Origin: Elusimicrobia bacterium UBA6262
GTDB lineage: Bacteria; CAYTYR01; UBA6262
DNA length: 64,000 nucleotides
NCBI GenBank assembly: GCA_002441095.1
Contig: DJVG01000032.1
Span: forward strand, 1-64,000
Direction of reading: 5' to 3'
In this document: positions 60,624-64,000 of the stretch, one piece after another
Numbering within the stretch: the stretch's first letter is position 1
How the letters are laid out: each line of letters begins with the position of its first letter
The notes under the pieces: model-generated
Seen by the model: only the letters and a program-made list of their open reading frames with translations
What the model was told of the DNA's origin: nothing
The model's database searches: none
Made by a program: the position numbers and the translations under genes

Positions 60624-62453
60624 TTATTCCACTGTTACTGATTTAGCTAAGTTTCTCGGCTGGTCTACATCACAGCCGCGTCGTACAGCAATATGATAAG
60701 CCAATAATTGCAATGGGATCACATTGAGCAGAGGCGAGAGTACTTCCAGGGTTTCTGGTACATAGATAACATAGTTGGTTTTTTTCCTAATATTCTCATC
60801 ACCGGCGGTGGCCAGGGCAATAATAATGCCGTCACGAGCTTTGACTTCCTCAATATTGGATAATACTTTTTCATAGGTTTTACATTTGGTGGCAATAGCC
60901 AGAACCGGCATATTTTCATCGATCAAGGCAATCGGGCCATGTTTCATTTCGCCGGCAGGATAACCTTCTGCATGGATATAGGAAATTTCTTTTAGTTTTA
61001 AGGCCCCTTCCAGGGCGATCGGATAATTAATATTGCGTCCCAGGTACAAAAAATCTGCTTTTTTAAAAAATTCGTGGGAAATTTTCAGGATCTCCTCATC
61101 CAGTTCCAGTATCTTTTCCACCTGGGAAGGAATATGCATCATTTTTTCAATGAGTTGGCGTGTTTCTTCCTGAGACATGATCCCACGCTTGCGGCCCAGA
61201 TATAAAAGAATAATATAAAGAGCAGTCAATTGGGCGGTAAAAGCCTTGGTCGAAGCTACCCCGATCTCTGGCCCGGCATGAGTATAGATCGTGCCGTCAG
61301 CTTCCCGGGTAATAGTACTGCCAACCACATTACAGACAGCTAATACTTTACTGCCTTTTGCTTTGGCTTCCCGCAGCCCTGCCAAAGTATCTGCTGTTTC
61401 TCCTGATTGGGAGATGACAATGACCAGTGTTTTACTGTCAATGATCGGATTGCGATACCGGAATTCACTGGCGATATCTACCTCACTCGGGATACGGAGG
61501 TGATCTTCGAATAAATATTTGCCTACCATGCCCGCATGATAGCTGGTACCGCAAGCCACGATAAATATCTTATTGATATTCTGGATATAATCAGGTTCCA
61601 GGGCCACTTCTTCCAGGAATACTTCTCCTTCTTCCGGCATGACCCGGCCGCGGAAAGTATCACGGATAACCCGCGGCTGTTCATAGATCTCTTTCAGCAT
61701 AAAGTGCCTAAAGCCGGCTTTTTCAGCCATGATCGGATCCCAAGTAATAGTATGGACTTTCTTTTTAACTTCAACTCCGGCTTGATCATAAATAATAATT
61801 CCGGCCAGTGTCAGCCGGGCCGTTTCCCCGTCATCCAGATAGATGATCTTCCTGGTCCGCTGGAGGATCGCTGGGACATCGCTGGCAATGAAATATTCAT
61901 CCTCGCCTAAGCCTAAGATCAAGGGACTGCCATTGCGGGCAGCAACAACAGCATGAGGATCTTTTTTAGAAATGACTCCTAGCGCATATGATCCCACCAG
62001 TTCCCGCAAGGTCGCTTGCAAGGCCTTGTGCAAATCGCCCTTAAAATGTTTTTCCAATAAATGAGCCACCACTTCGGTATCAGTTTCGCTCTTGAAAGTA
62101 TGGCCTTCCTGGATCAATTGCTTTTTCAGGAGATGATAATTTTCAATAATACCGTTATGCACGACTACCAGGTCGCCGGTGCAATCTGTATGCGGATGGG
62201 CATTCTCTTCACTGGGTTTGCCATGGGTAGCCCAGCGGGTGTGGCCAATACCAACCGTCCCGGCTAACGGGTTTTGTACAACTACCTCTTCTAAATTAGC
62301 AAGCTTGCCGGCACTGCGGCGTAATTGGATCTGGCCATCTTGCAATACCGCTACCCCGGCGGAATCATAGCCCCGGTATTCCAACCGTTTTAATCCATCA
62401 ATAAGTATACTGATCGCGTCTTTTTTCCCAATGTAGCCAACAATACCGCACAT
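60624..62453 (-). CDS. glmS: Glucosamine-6-phosphate synthase GlmS
   Basis: GlmS makes glucosamine 6-phosphate from fructose 6-phosphate and glutamine, the first step toward peptidoglycan and LPS amino sugars. The 609-residue protein must start at the ATG at 62451-62453 because the next residue is the catalytic Cys (MCGIVGYIG). The glutaminase domain has LEYRGYDSAGVAV, GIGHTRWATHGKPSEENAHPH and GTVGI-type residues. Two SIS domains carry VACGTSYHAGMVGKY and SQSGETADTLAGL, and the end is LNVIPLQLLAYHIAVRRGCDVDQPRNLAKSVTVE. GGAGG precedes the start. No glmS ribozyme-like core is evident in the 130-base leader. Confidence 0.97.
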   Translation of the reverse strand: MCGIVGYIGKKDAISILIDGLKRLEYRGYDSAGVAVLQDGQIQLRRSAGKLANLEEVVVQNPLAGTVGIGHTRWATHGKPSEENAHPHTDCTGDLVVVHNGIIENYHLLKKQLIQEGHTFKSETDTEVVAHLLEKHFKGDLHKALQATLRELVGSYALGVISKKDPHAVVAARNGSPLILGLGEDEYFIASDVPAILQRTRKIIYLDDGETARLTLAGIIIYDQAGVEVKKKVHTITWDPIMAEKAGFRHFMLKEIYEQPRVIRDTFRGRVMPEEGEVFLEEVALEPDYIQNINKIFIVACGTSYHAGMVGKYLFEDHLRIPSEVDIASEFRYRNPIIDSKTLVIVISQSGETADTLAGLREAKAKGSKVLAVCNVVGSTITREADGTIYTHAGPEIGVASTKAFTAQLTALYIILLYLGRKRGIMSQEETRQLIEKMMHIPSQVEKILELDEEILKISHEFFKKADFLYLGRNINYPIALEGALKLKEISYIHAEGYPAGEMKHGPIALIDENMPVLAIATKCKTYEKVLSNIEEVKARDGIIIALATAGDENIRKKTNYVIYVPETLEVLSPLLNVIPLQLLAYHIAVRRGCDVDQPRNLAKSVTVE

Positions 62454-62472
62454 AACTCCTCCATAATAAATT

Positions 62473-62588
62473 CCCAATTCCAAATTTCAAATGACAAATT
62501 AATTACCAATAACCAATGACAAATCTGTATGAAATTTGGGATTTAAGAGATTTATTTGTCATTTGGATTTTGTTATTTGATATTTATT
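62473..62588. repeat. ATTTGTC/ACAAAT heptamer inverted array, two sub-arrays per arm
   Basis: The left arm has four heptamers near YCAAATT (62473-62500), a 5-base spacer and three (62506-62526). The right arm has two to three (62534-62553) and then five near ATTTGTC (62554-62588). It spans the pdxJ stop (62584-62586) and fills the gap before glmS. Confidence 0.85.
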
Positions 62589-63297
62589 TTATTAATCGTA
62601 TCATTTCCTTAATTGCTCTATCTAAGCCCACAAAAACAGCCTGGGCGATAATACTATGGCCGATATTCAGTTCAAGCATCCCTTTAATTTTAGCTATTGG
62701 GATCACGTTGTGATAATTCAGGCCATGGCCGGCATTAAGTCCAAGTTTAATTTTTACCGCTAGTTGAGCCGCCTGCCGCAATTTTTTGAGCTCAATATTT
62801 TGTTGTTTTTTATTGCCGGCATTAACGTAAAATCCTGTATGCAGTTCAATAATATCTGCCCCGATCTCGGCGCTGGCTTTGACCTGCTTTAAATCTGGAG
62901 CAATGAACAGACTGACGGGGATACCCTTCTGATGAAAGCGGTTGACAGCCTTTTTTAATCTTTTCCCTCCCCGTACAACATCTAATCCGCCTTCAGTGGT
63001 CAGCTCTTTTCTTTTTTCCGGAACCAGCGTCACCATATCAGGTCCGATCTTTAAGGCAACCTTGATTATTTCTTCAGTGGCAGCCATTTCCAGGTTTAAT
63101 TTAGTTTTAATGGCCTGCCGCAAGGCATAAACATCCTGATCCTGGATATGCCGTCTGTCTTCACGCAAGTGCACAGTAATACCAAGAGCTCCGGCTTGTT
63201 CCGCTATCCTGGCCGCACCCAAGACATTCGGCTCCATACCCCCACGCGCTTGCCTTAATGTCGCTATATGATCAATATTCACACACAAAACAGCCAT
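62584..63297 (-). CDS. pdxJ: Pyridoxine 5'-phosphate synthase PdxJ
   Basis: PdxJ condenses 3-amino-2-oxopropyl phosphate with deoxyxylulose 5-phosphate to make pyridoxine 5'-phosphate. The 237-residue protein has the family start [17 protein letters not shown], the catalytic [13 protein letters not shown] (about 44-56), VTLVPEKR and the end [28 protein letters not shown] stands 8 bases before the ATG. Its partner PdxA is encoded at 3626-4633. Its place between cdaA and glmS is where cdaR/glmM often occur, so the gene order is unusual. Confidence 0.96.
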   Translation of the reverse strand: MAVLCVNIDHIATLRQARGGMEPNVLGAARIAEQAGALGITVHLREDRRHIQDQDVYALRQAIKTKLNLEMAATEEIIKVALKIGPDMVTLVPEKRKELTTEGGLDVVRGGKRLKKAVNRFHQKGIPVSLFIAPDLKQVKASAEIGADIIELHTGFYVNAGNKKQQNIELKKLRQAAQLAVKIKLGLNAGHGLNYHNVIPIAKIKGMLELNIGHSIIAQAVFVGLDRAIKEMIRLIK

Positions 63298-63320
63298 ATT
63301 ATAACCTCAAAGCGCATTTC

Positions 63321-63347
63321 TATACGCTACACGCTATACGCTTTCTA
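63321..63347. repeat. TATACGC heptamer array at the cdaA stop
   Basis: Three heptamers (TATACGC, TACACGC, TATACGC) and a degenerate fourth lie between pdxJ and the cdaA stop at 63351. Confidence 0.65.
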
Positions 63348-63350
63348 TTT

Positions 63351-64000
63351 TCAGTGTCCCAGATAATATTTAACATATGCCCACAGCAATAAAGCCAATA
63401 AAAAAGAGATAAGTTTGACATCCAGGTTGCTGATCATATCGCGTTTACTGAAGCTTGGCCGTAGTTGCCAATGGAAGCGCTTAGCGGTGGTATTAGAGCT
63501 GGCATACAAATTAGCAATCTCTTTTTCCAGTGTTTCTACACTCAAGTTCGATAATATTTTCTTATCATGGACCAAGGCAATATCCCCGGTCTCTTCACTG
63601 ACTACAATTACTGCCGCATCAGTTTCTTCGGTCAATCCTAATGCTGCCCGATGCCGGGTCCCCACAGATTTCGGCAGGTTAGTACTTTTAGATAAGGGCA
63701 GGATACAAGCCGCAGCAGCGATACGATCATGCCTGATGATCACTGCCCCATCATGCAATGGGGAATTGGGAGTAAAAATCGTGCCTAACAGTTCGGCGCT
63801 GACTTCACTGTTGATCTTCGCTCCGCTTTCGATATAATTACGCAACCCGGTAGCCCGTTCCAGGGCAATAATCGCGCCCATTTTTTTAGCCGAGCAAACT
63901 TCGATAGCCTTGCCTATTTCCGTAACAAACTCCGGACGCAGAAAAACATTAGTAAAGCGATTAGCCCCGATTTGCGCCAAGGCATTGCGCAGTTCAGGCT
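63351..64000 (-). CDS. cdaA: Diadenylate cyclase CdaA, 5' end cut by window
   Basis: CdaA makes c-di-AMP from two ATP. The frame is open to the window edge and reads PELRNALAQIG upstream of the first in-frame TTG, so the gene continues beyond 64000; that TTG is not its start. At least 216 codons are seen. The DAC domain has TPNSPLHDGAVII (DGA) and VGTRHRAALGLTEETDAAVIVVSEETG (RHR), so both catalytic motifs are intact. The N-terminal membrane helices must lie outside the window. After the DAC domain there is one more helix, NLDVKLISFLLALLLWAYV, which looks like the first helix of a CdaR/YbbR protein, followed by a stop. Confidence 0.92.
   Translation of the reverse strand, partial: PELRNALAQIGANRFTNVFLRPEFVTEIGKAIEVCSAKKMGAIIALERATGLRNYIESGAKINSEVSAELLGTIFTPNSPLHDGAVIIRHDRIAAAACILPLSKSTNLPKSVGTRHRAALGLTEETDAAVIVVSEETGDIALVHDKKILSNLSVETLEKEIANLYASSNTTAKRFHWQLRPSFSKRDMISNLDVKLISFLLALLLWAYVKYYLGH

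Noticed and set aside
62454..62583. glmS ribozyme in the glmS leader
   Set aside because: The leader is filled by a heptamer inverted array and shows none of the conserved ribozyme core segments I would expect.
29690..63347. Short word arrays read as CRISPR arrays
   Set aside because: The units are 7-8 bp, degenerate and directly adjacent, with no unique spacers of constant length and no cas genes.
63351..63980. CdaA start at the TTG at 63978-63980
   Set aside because: The frame stays open upstream and reads PELRNAL, which fits the CdaA sequence before that point. The gene runs off the window.

Overview
The window is a gene-dense, non-mobile chromosomal segment with no gap above 300 bases outside genes. 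I see no rRNA, tRNA, CRISPR array, transposase or phage gene. The gene set points to a diderm, probably anaerobic or microaerophilic bacterium of an uncultured lineage. The evidence is: SurA/PrsA-type periplasmic foldases, LPP20/FlgT-like and DUF3332 lipoproteins, a two-subunit 2-oxoacid:ferredoxin oxidoreductase, rubrerythrins, a DUF39 homocysteine-biosynthesis protein and a NifU-like Fe-S scaffold. An Omnitrophota- or Margulisbacteria-like origin is my guess and not proven. TTG start codons are common: at least eight genes appear to use one with a well placed Shine-Dalgarno sequence. GTG starts also occur.

Layout. 1-1205: 3'-truncated DUF39 protein with its own promoter. 1323-17867 (minus): a long colinear block. 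It starts from a promoter at 17877-17905 with a GH57-like protein, then a HEAT-repeat/HD-GYP pair, a secreted HEAT protein, an acyl-CoA ligase, mfd, two PPIC foldases, pdxA, rsmA, a histidine kinase and nifU, and ends at a hairpin at 1277-1313. The surA-pdxA-rsmA order matches Escherichia coli. 18052-22647 (minus): beta-propeller protein, acetolactate-synthase-like enzyme and GAF histidine kinase, closed by an intrinsic terminator. 22818-25863 (plus): M23 peptidase and two lipoproteins, closed by a perfect 17-bp bidirectional terminator. 25986-29688: two tandem solute-binding-like proteins without signal peptides, divergent from a GAF-HD-GYP protein. 29757-34032: larE, a CDF metal transporter, mnmA, a LigD-type phosphoesterase and nth. 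34049-43916: a copper ATPase, then a redox and envelope group (FAD reductase, ferritin-like protein, thioredoxin, NlpC/P60, DUF3332, exported MsrA, rubrerythrin) plus a HAD phosphatase and rlmN. 44146-51199: a GGDEF-PilZ protein with a duplicated membrane sensor, YgiQ-type radical SAM, two aldolases and a NodI-NodJ-like ABC fusion. 51243-59726: DUF2156, korAB, an AAA ATPase, a GalT-like DUF4921 protein, a lipoprotein and larA. 59881-64000: GDPD, glmS, pdxJ and a 5'-truncated cdaA.

How the genes connect. Cyclic-nucleotide signalling is prominent: one diguanylate cyclase with a PilZ receptor domain, two HD-GYP proteins and no EAL domain for c-di-GMP, plus CdaA for c-di-AMP. LarA and LarE carry the residues of the nickel-pincer racemase system, though larB and larC are not here. 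PdxA and PdxJ show the DXP-dependent vitamin B6 route.

The strongest unexplained signal is a family of intergenic elements. Each is made of a degenerate 7- or 8-bp word iterated a few times, usually followed by the same word inverted. The word differs between loci but the architecture is kept. The best examples have two sub-arrays per arm separated by a short spacer. They almost always abut a stop codon and in several cases have supplied the last codons of the gene. Two with the same word and the same layout flank korAB.
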